Shown in pieces: positions 27,479 to 36,395 of a DNA stretch of 64,000 nucleotides. Position 1 is the first letter of the stretch; each line of letters begins with the position of its first letter. The position numbers and the translations under genes were made by a program. Origin of the DNA: Rubripirellula amarantea (GTDB lineage: Bacteria; Planctomycetota; Planctomycetia; Pirellulales; Pirellulaceae); NCBI RefSeq assembly GCF_007859865.1, contig NZ_SJPI01000002.1:1632721-1696720 (forward strand), given 5' to 3'. The notes beneath the pieces were generated by a model. The model was given only the letters and a program-made list of their open reading frames with translations, had not been told where the DNA came from and ran no database searches.

Positions 27479-28264
27479 ATGGACAACTCACAAGAATCTC
27501 AATTCTCGCAGGCCAGCGCTGGACCGACCAGGGGGACTGATCTAGAAGATCGCGAAAGCCCGTCGGGGATAGCGCAATTGAAGGTTTCTGAGCGCTTCGT
27601 TAGTCGGCAAGGTGAAGGCCGGCTTACGGGAGTCGAGAGCTTTTTCATTCGTACGAGCGGCTGTAATTTGCGTTGCCACTTCTGCGACACACCCTACGCT
27701 TCCTGGAATCCGCAGGGCGACCTGACCAAGGTAGACGACTTGGTTCTCGCGGCGCTGAAGACGGGCTTGACGCACGTGGTGTTAACAGGCGGTGAACCCA
27801 TGCTGCCGAAAGAGATCGTTGGATTAACCCAAAAACTCCGAGAAGTGGGTTTGCATATCACGATCGAGACCGCGGGAACGATCGATCGCGACGTGGAATG
27901 CGACCTGATGTCGATCAGCCCCAAGTTGGCTTCAAGTACCCCCAGCGCCGACAAACACCCTCGGTGGAATGCTTTGCATTCCCAGCGACGGATGCCGATC
28001 GATGCCATGCGTCGTCTCATCGATCGTTCAGACGAATTCCAACTTAAGTTTGTCGTCACCTCGGCGGACGACTTCAACGAGATCGAGGAAGTTGTTTCAG
28101 CCCTGCAAACGCAACCCAACGATGTTTGGATCATGCCCGAAGGCGTGACCAACGAGGCAATGGACAAGGCGACCGCCTGGCTGAATCCGTTGTGTGAAGC
28201 TCGCGGCTATCAGTACTGCGACCGAATGCAAATTCGTTGGTATGGCAACCGCAGAGGAACTTAA
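27479..28264 (+). CDS. queE: 7-carboxy-7-deazaguanine synthase QueE
   Basis: The 261-aa radical-SAM enzyme makes 7-carboxy-7-deazaguanine from 6-carboxytetrahydropterin. The cluster-binding motif CNLRCHFCDTPYASW (CxxxCxxC), the FVSRQGEG N-terminal block and the LTGGEPML and IETAGTI blocks are all present. The frame is open for 411 bases further upstream, but that part overlaps queF on the other strand and lacks family similarity. The ATG at 27479 is therefore chosen. Partner genes queC and queD are not in this window. Confidence 0.93.
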   Translation: MDNSQESQFSQASAGPTRGTDLEDRESPSGIAQLKVSERFVSRQGEGRLTGVESFFIRTSGCNLRCHFCDTPYASWNPQGDLTKVDDLVLAALKTGLTHVVLTGGEPMLPKEIVGLTQKLREVGLHITIETAGTIDRDVECDLMSISPKLASSTPSADKHPRWNALHSQRRMPIDAMRRLIDRSDEFQLKFVVTSADDFNEIEEVVSALQTQPNDVWIMPEGVTNEAMDKATAWLNPLCEARGYQYCDRMQIRWYGNRRGT

Positions 28265-28302
28265 CTCTACTTTGCTTGGTTGCCGCTAGGTCATGGTTGC
28301 TA

Positions 28303-28332
28303 GGTCTTGGTGGCTGGGTCTTGGTGGCTGGC
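28303..28332. repeat. Short tandem repeat, GTCTTGGTGGCTGG unit
   Basis: Two near-identical 13-14 base units (GGTCTTGGTGGCT and GGGTCTTGGTGGCTG) sit side by side in the gap between queE and nadB, preceded by a diverged TAGGTCATGGTTGC copy. The surrounding stretch is G/T-rich and noncoding. Confidence 0.55.
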
Positions 28333-28408
28333 GGTCGCGGTTTTTCGGTGGCAGTTTGCCAATGGGGAATCAACCGCGCGTCGTCGCGTCGCACCAGCAG
28401 GCAACGAC

Positions 28409-30082
28409 TCAATCTTTGACGCTGAAGGTCGCTTCAGTGCGTTCGGTCGGCTCGAGCTTCTCACCAACTCGCGGATGACCGCCTTCGACGTCGACGCGAA
28501 TCTTCAAATGACGTCGCCAATTCTCATCGTCTGGTTTGGGAAAGTCAGACCGGAAGTGAACTCCGCGTGATTCCGTTCGCACCAGTGCTGCTTCGACAAT
28601 GCACGATGCCGTCAACAATAGATTCTGCAGCTCCCAACCTTCGACATCGGTAAATTGATGCTGCATGACATAGGCGGCGAACGATCGAATGGAATCCGAA
28701 GCCTCTCGCAGGCCTTCCGCGTTTCTTTCGACGCTAGCCAACCGGCCCATCAAGCTCTTCAGCGACACACGAACGTCGGCGACGTCGAACGCTTCGCCAC
28801 TTTTGTGAACGGGTTGGGATATCGGCAACGCGGTGAGTAAGTGCGGTTTCTCAGCCGCCGATCGAGACGCTGCTTCACCAGCATGAGCCCCGTAAACTAA
28901 TCCCTCGAGCAAACTATTGCTGGCGAGCCGATTGGCTCCGTGCAGTCCGCTGCTGGTAACTTCGCCCGCCGCCCATAGGCCCGGCATGCTGGTGCGTCCT
29001 TGTCGATCAACAGCAACGCCACCAATGATGTAGTGCGCACCGGGGCGCACGGGAATACGATCACTTGTGATGTCGAGCCCAAACTTGCCACACGCTTCTG
29101 CGATACCGGGAAAACGTCCTCGTACCATATCCGCATCTAAGTGCGATAAATCAAGATAGACGTTGGAGTGTTTGGTCTTGTCCATTTGTCGAATGATTGC
29201 CTGACTGACCACATCGCGAGGCGCCAGTTCGGCGCGATCGTCATACTCAGGCATGAACCGGTGGCCTGCCGCGTCTACCAAATGAGCACCTTCACCGCGA
29301 ACGGCTTCGGTGATCAACGATCGAGACGAACCAGCGATGTACAGCACCGTCGGATGAAATTGAACGAACTCCATGTCACGCAGTTCCACACCAGCACGGT
29401 AGGCCAGCGACGTTCCGTCGCCCGTAGCGACGGATGGATTGGTGGACTCGCGATAAACCTGTCCTGCACCACCGGTGCAAAGCACTGTTTCTTTGGCCCA
29501 GACCATTACTGGTTGCCCATGATGGTCAACGATAATTGCGCCGTGGCAACGGCCTTCGTACGTCAACAAATCGACGGTAAAGGAGTTTTCCCAGATTTCG
29601 ATATTCTTGGCTTTGCGAGTTTTCTCGATCACTGCTCGCATGATCTCGGCGCCGGTGGCGTCACCTCGAGCATGAACGATTCGCTCACGCGAGTGACCGC
29701 CTTCGCGACCAAGCAAAAACTCACCGTCTGATGAATCGAACTGAGTGCCCCAACGGACAAGTTCCTCGATTCGACGCGGCCCCTCTCGGATAACCATGTC
29801 GACGACATCGTGGTCACACAGGTTGCCGCCCGCGGCAAGGGTGTCTGAAACATGCGATTCAAAGCAGTCATCAGGATCAAGCACGCCAGCAATCCCGCCC
29901 TGGGCGTAGTTGCTGTTGGATTCGCGGAGTACATCTTTCGTGACGACCAACACGTTTTGGTTAATTCCCGCCGCATTGGCTGCACGCAGTCCAGCCAAAC
30001 CACCACCGATAACCAGCATATCGGTATAGCGGTGGTACGCTCTTTGCGAGTCAAACGGCAACAGATAGCGCGGCGTGAACAT
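28409..30082 (-). CDS. nadB: L-aspartate oxidase
   Basis: The chosen start MFTPRYLLPFD gives 557 aa; the frame is open 159 bases further up but that extension is polar and not family-like. The FAD-binding motif LVIGGGLAGLRAAN comes first, then NSNYAQGGIAGVLDPDD, HSRERIVHARGDATG, FVQFHPTVLY and PGAHYIIGGVAVD, all diagnostic of NadB/succinate-dehydrogenase flavoproteins. NadB oxidises L-aspartate to iminoaspartate, the first step of NAD synthesis from aspartate. nadA and nadC are not nearby. The lack of the succinate-dehydrogenase partner genes supports NadB. Confidence 0.92.
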   Translation of the reverse strand: MFTPRYLLPFDSQRAYHRYTDMLVIGGGLAGLRAANAAGINQNVLVVTKDVLRESNSNYAQGGIAGVLDPDDCFESHVSDTLAAGGNLCDHDVVDMVIREGPRRIEELVRWGTQFDSSDGEFLLGREGGHSRERIVHARGDATGAEIMRAVIEKTRKAKNIEIWENSFTVDLLTYEGRCHGAIIVDHHGQPVMVWAKETVLCTGGAGQVYRESTNPSVATGDGTSLAYRAGVELRDMEFVQFHPTVLYIAGSSRSLITEAVRGEGAHLVDAAGHRFMPEYDDRAELAPRDVVSQAIIRQMDKTKHSNVYLDLSHLDADMVRGRFPGIAEACGKFGLDITSDRIPVRPGAHYIIGGVAVDRQGRTSMPGLWAAGEVTSSGLHGANRLASNSLLEGLVYGAHAGEAASRSAAEKPHLLTALPISQPVHKSGEAFDVADVRVSLKSLMGRLASVERNAEGLREASDSIRSFAAYVMQHQFTDVEGWELQNLLLTASCIVEAALVRTESRGVHFRSDFPKPDDENWRRHLKIRVDVEGGHPRVGEKLEPTERTEATFSVKD

Positions 30083-30323
30083 CAATCGACCTTCGAAAAC
30101 TTGACCGTTTTGGGGGAAGCGATCACCGAAGCGCCGGCAGGGGCTTGATTCGTCATGATGTCGCAGCGTTCTGTTATAGCTTAAAGACCGAGATTTTTTG
30201 AGCCGCGGATGAAAAATCGTCGCGTCTCGCTCGTCCGCCATAGGGCTCTTAGGTGCTAGTCAAGCTATCCGAACCGCAATTAAATTCATTCCCAACCGGG
30301 ACTCCTATGCCACTTTTGCGCCC

Positions 30324-31388
30324 GTGGACTATCATTCAGAGCATTCAGCAACGCGTCCGACCGTCAGTTCCTCTGTCACTCCATCCGAAAGCATCCAACG
30401 AATGAGCGAGTTGAAAGGCAGCATTCGCTCGGCCAGTGCCGACACGGATTCGCAGTTGCCTGGCGATGGCGAGCACGACGAGAAATTCTCGACTCGCCAA
30501 CAACAAGCCCACGAACGTCGAATCAAACGCCAACAAAAGCGAAAACGGCGGCGAGAGGCGACGCTTTCGGTCCTGCCCACCCTGCTCACGCTTGGCAACG
30601 GGGTCTGCGGACTGGCCGCCATCGCGGTCGCAATGAGCGTTAATTTGCAGTGGGACTTGGAGACCAAGTTGATGGTCGCCGGCGTGTTGATCTTCGGTGG
30701 CATGTTATTTGACGCACTCGACGGATCGGCGGCACGAATGACGGGCCAAGAGAGTGAATTTGGCGCTCAGTTAGACAGTCTCTGCGACGCGATCACTTTC
30801 GGGACGGCTCCGGCTGTGTTGGTTTGGCGATATAATTCGATGGAATTGCTGCCGCTAAAATTGACCTGGGGGATCGGTGTGCTTTTCGCGTTATGCGTGC
30901 TGATTCGACTTGCTCGATTTAATGTCGAAACGGGCGAAGACGACACTCACGAGGGCTTCGAAGGACTACCCAGTCCTGCTGCAGCAGGCACGATTGCTGC
31001 GTTCGCGATCGCGGTTCATGAACTTGCTTCGTACATTCCCAGCACCGAGGCAACCGACGACACAGTGGCCACACAACCGGCGGACACAGTCATCTGGCTT
31101 GCGGAAATGGCCCTGCACGCATTCCATTACGTTATCCCTTGTTTGGCACTAGTACTTGCGTTCTTGATGGTGTCACGATTCCAATATCCTCATATCTTTC
31201 AACAACTTATTCGTGGGCGTCGTTCACCACACCAAATTGGGCAAGCTCTTTTCATCTTGATCGGAGCGTTCCTGATTCACGGGTTGGTCCTACCGTTAGC
31301 GTTCTGCTACTACGCCTTTCGATCACCCATGGAAGGACTGATTAAACGAGTTCGCGAGCGATCGCGTCCCGCCCCCGAGGGTTCCTAA
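30324..31388 (+). CDS. pssA: CDP-diacylglycerol-serine O-phosphatidyltransferase
   Basis: The protein has a polar N-terminal extension rich in Arg/Lys (about residues 50-80) and then a CDP-alcohol phosphatidyltransferase domain. The signature D-x2-DG-x2-AR-x(8-9)-G-x3-D-x3-D is read as DALDGSAARM then FGAQLDSLCD. Several membrane helices follow, the later ones around residues 270-345. The first in-frame start is a GTG at 30324; an ATG at 30402 (MSELKGS) is equally likely. The enzyme makes phosphatidylserine, precursor of phosphatidylethanolamine. The methyltransferase gene downstream fits the same pathway. Confidence 0.85.
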   Translation: MDYHSEHSATRPTVSSSVTPSESIQRMSELKGSIRSASADTDSQLPGDGEHDEKFSTRQQQAHERRIKRQQKRKRRREATLSVLPTLLTLGNGVCGLAAIAVAMSVNLQWDLETKLMVAGVLIFGGMLFDALDGSAARMTGQESEFGAQLDSLCDAITFGTAPAVLVWRYNSMELLPLKLTWGIGVLFALCVLIRLARFNVETGEDDTHEGFEGLPSPAAAGTIAAFAIAVHELASYIPSTEATDDTVATQPADTVIWLAEMALHAFHYVIPCLALVLAFLMVSRFQYPHIFQQLIRGRRSPHQIGQALFILIGAFLIHGLVLPLAFCYYAFRSPMEGLIKRVRERSRPAPEGS

Positions 31389-31733
31389 AGGTCGCCTCCA
31401 TTTGCGTTACTTACTGTCCAGGTCGGTTACTGCTGATGTTGCTTACCGTTAATGACTTTTGACGTCGGTGGCGGTCCTTTGCATGAAACCACACCTGTTC
31501 GCCTTATGAAATTGGTCGCGTTTGAAGCCTGCAGCGACCACCGACCAGTGCGGTTAGCGAATCCTTAACGGCCGATTTGTATCGGGCGTGTAATAAAACA
31601 AACCTTTCGAGCAACTCCTAAAGGCTGGCAGCGATCTAACGTGTTTACTGACAACAGGTTAACAGTTATGGTTCGATCGGCTCGCGTGGTTGACTTGTCC
31701 GCCGTATTCGTGATCCTTTAAACACAGTTTCAT
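31389..31733. other. Intergenic region upstream of the methyltransferase gene
   Basis: About 345 bases without a supported gene, terminator or repeat. The length suggests that the methyltransferase gene has its own promoter rather than reading through from pssA. Confidence 0.4.
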
Positions 31734-31751
31734 TTGTTGTCTCTAGGTGCA

Positions 31752-32456
31752 ATGTCCATGAGTGGTGCTTCGCTTGCCGAAAAGGATACCGATTCAAGCG
31801 GTGTCAAAAACTCGACCAAGAAAATTCCTGAACCTCACAGCAGTCCCTTCTATAACCGCCTTGTACCGACCTACCAAGCATTTTGGCCGGCGGTCGCTCG
31901 GCGCCGCATCATTGCAACGATCGAATCGTTAAGCATTCCTCCGGATTCGAAGGTTCTTGAAGTCGGTGTGGGAACTGGCATGTCGCTCGACAGCTACCCG
32001 CACAACATTTCGTTGACCGGCGTTGATTTGTCCGAGGCCATGCTGGCCGAAGCGCAAAACCTAATTAACGAAAAGGGCTACCAACATATCAACGTGTTGC
32101 CCATGAATGCAGAGAACTTAGAGTTCCCTGATTCATCGTTCGACATGGTCATGTCCTTTCATACCATCAGCGTTGTCTCGGACCCCCGAAAGATGATGAG
32201 CGAAATCGTTCGCGTTTGTAAGCCAGGCGGACGAATCCTGTTGATCAACCATTTCCGAAGCGAAAACCCGTTGATCGCCCGCGTCGTCGATTCAGCCGGC
32301 AACATCACCAAGCGATTGGGATGGCGAACGGACTTGAACATCGATGAAGTGATCAGCGACCTGCCACTCCGTTTGGACGATTGCTACAAGACCAGCAAGT
32401 TGTCGCTCTTCACGGTGATGAAAGCCACCTGCAAACCAGAATTGGCTACCGCCTAG
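31752..32456 (+). CDS. SAM-dependent methyltransferase, PmtA-like phospholipid N-methyltransferase
   Basis: Starting at ATG 31752 gives 234 aa; an in-frame TTG lies 18 bases upstream. The class I methyltransferase motifs are clear: VLEVGVGTGMSLDSYP (motif I), GVDLSEAML, SSFDMVMSFHTISVVSDP and CKPGGRILLINHF. The SPFYNRLVPTYQAFWPAVARRR start and the GVGTGMSL variant resemble the Rhodobacter-type PmtA that methylates phosphatidylethanolamine to phosphatidylcholine. Location behind pssA supports a phospholipid substrate. A ubiquinone/menaquinone-type UbiE methyltransferase is the main alternative. Confidence 0.75.
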   Translation: MSMSGASLAEKDTDSSGVKNSTKKIPEPHSSPFYNRLVPTYQAFWPAVARRRIIATIESLSIPPDSKVLEVGVGTGMSLDSYPHNISLTGVDLSEAMLAEAQNLINEKGYQHINVLPMNAENLEFPDSSFDMVMSFHTISVVSDPRKMMSEIVRVCKPGGRILLINHFRSENPLIARVVDSAGNITKRLGWRTDLNIDEVISDLPLRLDDCYKTSKLSLFTVMKATCKPELATA

Positions 32457-32526
32457 TCGACGCTTAGCGACCTGAGCGACGACGCTGCATCCTCTTTCTT
32501 CACGTATTTATCTAAGGACTCTCCGA

Positions 32527-32883
32527 ATGTTCAAAGGACTTGGCAACCTCGGCAATATCGCGTCGATGATGGGCTCGCTACAAAGCCTGCCTCAGAAACT
32601 CGAAGAGCTCAACGAACGAATGAAATCTGAAACGGTGACCGCGAGCAGTGGTTGCGGTCGCGTGACGGTTTCCATGAACGGCGTCGGCCATGTCCAATCG
32701 CTAAAGGTCGATCCCGAATTGCAGGGTGCCGAGATGGAAGAAGCCATCGTCGACGCGACGAATGCGGCCGGCGCCGCAGCCAAGCAATTGTTTGCGTCAG
32801 CCATGTCGCATATGACCCAGGAAATGGACCTGAACCTTCCCGGCATGGATAATATCTTGTCCTCGCTGACCGGTGGCGGCTGA
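32527..32883 (+). CDS. YbaB/EbfC family nucleoid-associated protein
   Basis: The 118-aa protein has a glycine/hydrophobic start (MFKGLGNLGNIASMMGSLQS), a helical EELNERMKSETV, the VTVSMNGVGHVQSLKVDPEL beta segment and a helical tail ending in MSHMTQEMDLNLPGMD. This matches YbaB/EbfC, a small dimeric DNA-binding nucleoid protein. The gene is followed 87 bases later by recR, its classical neighbour, supporting the assignment. dnaX is not present in this window. Confidence 0.92.
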   Translation: MFKGLGNLGNIASMMGSLQSLPQKLEELNERMKSETVTASSGCGRVTVSMNGVGHVQSLKVDPELQGAEMEEAIVDATNAAGAAAKQLFASAMSHMTQEMDLNLPGMDNILSSLTGGG

Positions 32884-32970
32884 AATCGTTGATGACCGAC
32901 TTGCCAATTCAGTTTGCGTTGACTCTCTTTGTCCGCATTCCCCAACCTCTGAATCTTTGGCAAAACGAAC

Positions 32971-33570
32971 GTGAGTGATCAAACAGGAGCGGTTGCTGAG
33001 CTTGTCGAACAACTCGGTCGCCTGCCAGGAATTGGGCGAAAAAGCGCCGAAAGACTCGCTTTTCATCTCTTGCGAGTCAGTGAATCGGAAGCGCTCGCTT
33101 TAGCTGAAGCGATTCGCCGAGTGCGTCAGGACGTTCGCTACTGCGAAACCTGTTTTAACCTGTCCGAGGCGGACACCTGCGCCCTATGCTCGGACACTTC
33201 TCGTGACACCACCAAGCTATGCGTCGTCGAGCAGCCTCGCGACTTGATGAGCTTGGAACAATCGGGGGTCTTCAAAGGCCTGTATCATGTGCTGCTGGGT
33301 CGCGTTGCTCCCCTAGAAGGCATCGGCCCTGATCAGTTGACCATCGAAGCGTTGGTGGATCGCGTCCGAACGGGCAATTTCACCGAAATCATCATGGCCA
33401 CCAACCCCACGGTTGAGGGTGATGGCACCTCGTTATACATCAGCAATCTGCTGAGCGAGTTTCCCGTCGAGATTACTCGGCTTGCTCGCGGCATCACCGC
33501 AGGAAGTGTTCTGGAATATGCAAATCGTGAGATGATTGCCGATGCCCTAACCGGCCGACAAAAACTATAA
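32971..33570 (+). CDS. recR: Recombination protein RecR
   Basis: The 199-aa protein contains the N-terminal HhH motif (LGRLPGIGRKSAERLAFHLL), the four-cysteine zinc finger (CETCFNLSEADTCALC) and a Toprim domain with LCVVEQPRDLMSLEQ and LLGRVAPLEGIGPDQ. RecR loads and stabilises the RecFOR complex that directs RecA to gapped DNA. It starts with a GTG. Confidence 0.95.
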   Translation: MSDQTGAVAELVEQLGRLPGIGRKSAERLAFHLLRVSESEALALAEAIRRVRQDVRYCETCFNLSEADTCALCSDTSRDTTKLCVVEQPRDLMSLEQSGVFKGLYHVLLGRVAPLEGIGPDQLTIEALVDRVRTGNFTEIIMATNPTVEGDGTSLYISNLLSEFPVEITRLARGITAGSVLEYANREMIADALTGRQKL

Positions 33571-33691
33571 TGACGGGAACAAGATTCGCACCAGTGACTC
33601 ACGTGCACAGTGACTGGCAAGGTGAATCGAAGCAAGTGTTGCGGCGTCTTGTTATTCCTAATCCCTTTTCGACGCTCCTTCAAAACCGTTT

Positions 33692-35200
33692 GTGAGATCA
33701 CTCATGCGAATGTCAATGGGCATGCAAGCCCGACAGTTGCAAACGCAAAAGCTCGCTCCAAGGATGATTCAGTCCATGGAGATCCTTCAATTGCCAACGA
33801 TGGCATTGCAGGAACGCGTTGAGCAAGAGATGAATGAAAATCCGTTGCTCGAACAACAGGAAAACGATCCGCTCGCCCCCGACGAACTCGACGAGGAACG
33901 CGACAAGGATACTCGCAGCGAAAACGAGAAAGAGCTGGTTGTCGATAACGATCACGACAACCAGGAAGACTTCGAACGCTTGCAGAACATGGTCTCGGAA
34001 ATGCCGAGCACCTTCGACGATTCCTTTCGCCGATCGGCCGGAGCGATTGCCGATGATGGCGACCGTCGCCACGACTTGATGGCCAATGCGGTTTCTCGAC
34101 CTGAATCGTTGAACGACTTTCTGCTTCACCAACTCGCGGAAATGGATATCGACGACGACATTGAGCAGATGGCCGAACGTATTGTTTCCACTCTCGATGC
34201 CCGGGACGGTGGCTACCTGCGGACACCCTTGGCTGATCTTTTGATGTCCGGACACACTGAAGCTGACATCGAAAAGGCCGAACGTGCCCTCAAAATCGTT
34301 CAGTCGCTTGAACCAACGGGGATTGCTGCTCGCAGCCTTAGCGAATGTTTGCTGATGCAAATCAATCCTTCGTTTTCTCACTATGAAGAAATGAAAACCT
34401 TGGTTCGTGACCACATCGTCGACTTGGCTGAAAATCGATTGCCCCAGATCGCCAAGGCGACGAACTATTCCATTGACCTGATTCAAACCGTCCGCGATGA
34501 ATTACACGGTCTCAATCCGAAGCCAGGCGCCGCATTCATGGAGACCTATGTCCCGAATGTGACCCCGGACATCATCTTGGAACAAGACGAATCCGGCGAA
34601 TACAAAGTGCGACTCGATGACGATCGCATTCCTTCGCTCTTTATCAGCGAATATTACCGCCGTCGCTTGCAAGACCCGAATGCGACGAGCGAAGAGCGTG
34701 AGTTCATCAAGAATAAGATCAACAGTGCTCAATGGTTGATCGATTCGATCGAGCAACGTCGCAGCACGTTGACGAAAGTATCGCAGGCAATCGTCGAACA
34801 CCAAAAACGTTTTCTCGACGAAGGCCCTGAAGCCATCGAACCACTTAAGATGCAGCAAATCGCTGACAAAGTGGGCGTCCACGTAACCACCGTCAGCCGT
34901 GCCGTCGATGACAAATGGATCCAAACGCCTCGCGGAATCCTTCCCTTGAAGCGATTCTTCGTCGGCGGTACTCAAACCGAAGACGGGGAAGACGTTGCTT
35001 GGGACACCATTCGAATCAAGTTGCAAGAACTGATCGACAAGGAAGACAAGAGCGATCCTCATAGCGACGAAAAATTAGTGGACGAACTAAAGGCCGCGGG
35101 AATGACCGTCGCTCGCCGAACCGTGACCAAGTACCGCAAGAAGATGGGGATTCCTAGCAGTCGCCAACGTCGAGATTGGTCTTTGGCCAAAAAGTCTTAA
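33692..35200 (+). CDS. rpoN: RNA polymerase sigma-54 factor
   Basis: The 502-aa product has the Q- and L-rich activator-interacting region I (LQTQKLAPRMIQSMEILQLP), an acidic region II, the core-binding domain and the DNA-binding domain. The HTH VGVHVTTVSRAVDDKWIQT is followed by the RpoN box ARRTVTKYRKKMGIPS. It directs transcription from -24/-12 promoters and needs AAA+ enhancer-binding proteins, none of which is encoded nearby. Confidence 0.95.
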   Translation: MRSLMRMSMGMQARQLQTQKLAPRMIQSMEILQLPTMALQERVEQEMNENPLLEQQENDPLAPDELDEERDKDTRSENEKELVVDNDHDNQEDFERLQNMVSEMPSTFDDSFRRSAGAIADDGDRRHDLMANAVSRPESLNDFLLHQLAEMDIDDDIEQMAERIVSTLDARDGGYLRTPLADLLMSGHTEADIEKAERALKIVQSLEPTGIAARSLSECLLMQINPSFSHYEEMKTLVRDHIVDLAENRLPQIAKATNYSIDLIQTVRDELHGLNPKPGAAFMETYVPNVTPDIILEQDESGEYKVRLDDDRIPSLFISEYYRRRLQDPNATSEEREFIKNKINSAQWLIDSIEQRRSTLTKVSQAIVEHQKRFLDEGPEAIEPLKMQQIADKVGVHVTTVSRAVDDKWIQTPRGILPLKRFFVGGTQTEDGEDVAWDTIRIKLQELIDKEDKSDPHSDEKLVDELKAAGMTVARRTVTKYRKKMGIPSSRQRRDWSLAKKS

Positions 35201-35309
35201 GACTAGGACATTGGCTGCTGCCCGACGTCTCTTGTGCGGTTAGCGTTGTGTTGGTTACCGTTACGCTCCCTCGAGCGAACGCACGTACCAACACAACGAA
35301 AGAACCAAC

Positions 35310-36392
35310 ATGCTCCACGCTGTCATCATGGCCGGCGGTAGCGGCACTCGATTTTGGCCCGCTTCTCGCAAACTAAAGCCCAAACAACTGCTGGCACTCT
35401 CGGGTCAGCGAACCATGATTCAATCGACGGTGGATCGCTTGGGCGATCTTGTGCCCAAAGAGCAACAGTGGATTATCACCAATCAACTGTTGGCCGACGC
35501 AGTCCGTGAACAATTACCAGAACTGCCGTCCGAGAACGTTGTGGGTGAACCGTGCAAGCGCGACACCGCCCCCTGCGTCGGCTTGGCTGCCGCCATGATC
35601 CAACGTATCGACGCTGATGGGATCATGGTTGTGATGCCTTCGGATCACGTGATTGCCTCGCACGAAAAGTTCCAAGCGGCAATCAAAGCCGGTGAAAAAC
35701 TGATCGAGGAAGACCCAACTCGGATCGTAACTTTTGGGATCAAGCCATCCTATCCAGCCGAATCGTTCGGCTATATCGAGCGAAATGATGCTGCGACTCT
35801 GGATGCTGGGGACGTCAGCGCTTTTCGCGTGAAGCAGTTTCGTGAAAAGCCCGACGCCACCACTGCCCAAGAGTATCTTGATCGAGGCACGTTCTATTGG
35901 AACAGCGGCATCTTTTTGTGGCGAGCTTCGACGATCACCGACGCGCTCAAGAAGAACGTTCCCGAAATGAGCGACCACCTTTCCAAGATCGCCGACGCAA
36001 TGGGCAGCACTGACTTCGATTCAGTCCTGCAAAAAGAGTTTAGTGCCATCAAAGGCACATCAATCGACTATGCCGTGATGGAATCCTACGACAACGTTGT
36101 CGTGATCGAAGCTCCGTTCCCTTGGGACGACGTCGGAAGCTGGCAAGCACTTTCGCGCTTGCAAGATCCGGATGAAAACAACAATACCGTTGTCGGTCAA
36201 CACATCGGAATTGACACAAAAGGCAGCATCATCGTCGGCCAGCCTGACCACGTGATCGTCACCATTGATGTCGATGATTTGATTGTGGTGCAGACAAAAG
36301 ATGCAACCTTAGTCGCCCCCAAAGCAGCCGAAGAACGTGTCCGCGAAGCCGTAAAGGCTCTCGAAGAACGCGGTATGACCGACAAACTTTAG
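35310..36392 (+). CDS. Mannose-1-phosphate guanylyltransferase
   Basis: The 360-aa enzyme starts at the nucleotide-sugar pyrophosphorylase signature MAGGSGTRFWPASRKLKPKQ, with VVMPSDHVIAS, KPSYPAESFGYIERN, FYWNSGIFLW and the EAPFPWDDVGSW block that define GDP-mannose pyrophosphorylases. The reaction joins mannose-1-phosphate and GTP to give GDP-mannose for glycans and exopolysaccharide. It lacks the fused phosphomannose-isomerase domain of the larger ManC-type enzymes. It is the gene immediately after rpoN on the same strand. Confidence 0.92.
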   Translation: MLHAVIMAGGSGTRFWPASRKLKPKQLLALSGQRTMIQSTVDRLGDLVPKEQQWIITNQLLADAVREQLPELPSENVVGEPCKRDTAPCVGLAAAMIQRIDADGIMVVMPSDHVIASHEKFQAAIKAGEKLIEEDPTRIVTFGIKPSYPAESFGYIERNDAATLDAGDVSAFRVKQFREKPDATTAQEYLDRGTFYWNSGIFLWRASTITDALKKNVPEMSDHLSKIADAMGSTDFDSVLQKEFSAIKGTSIDYAVMESYDNVVVIEAPFPWDDVGSWQALSRLQDPDENNNTVVGQHIGIDTKGSIIVGQPDHVIVTIDVDDLIVVQTKDATLVAPKAAEERVREAVKALEERGMTDKL

Positions 36393-36395
36393 CGA

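Noticed and set aside
33702-34486. Long minus-strand frames inside rpoN
   Set aside because: They are the reverse complements of a clearly coding rpoN, with no independent start signals.
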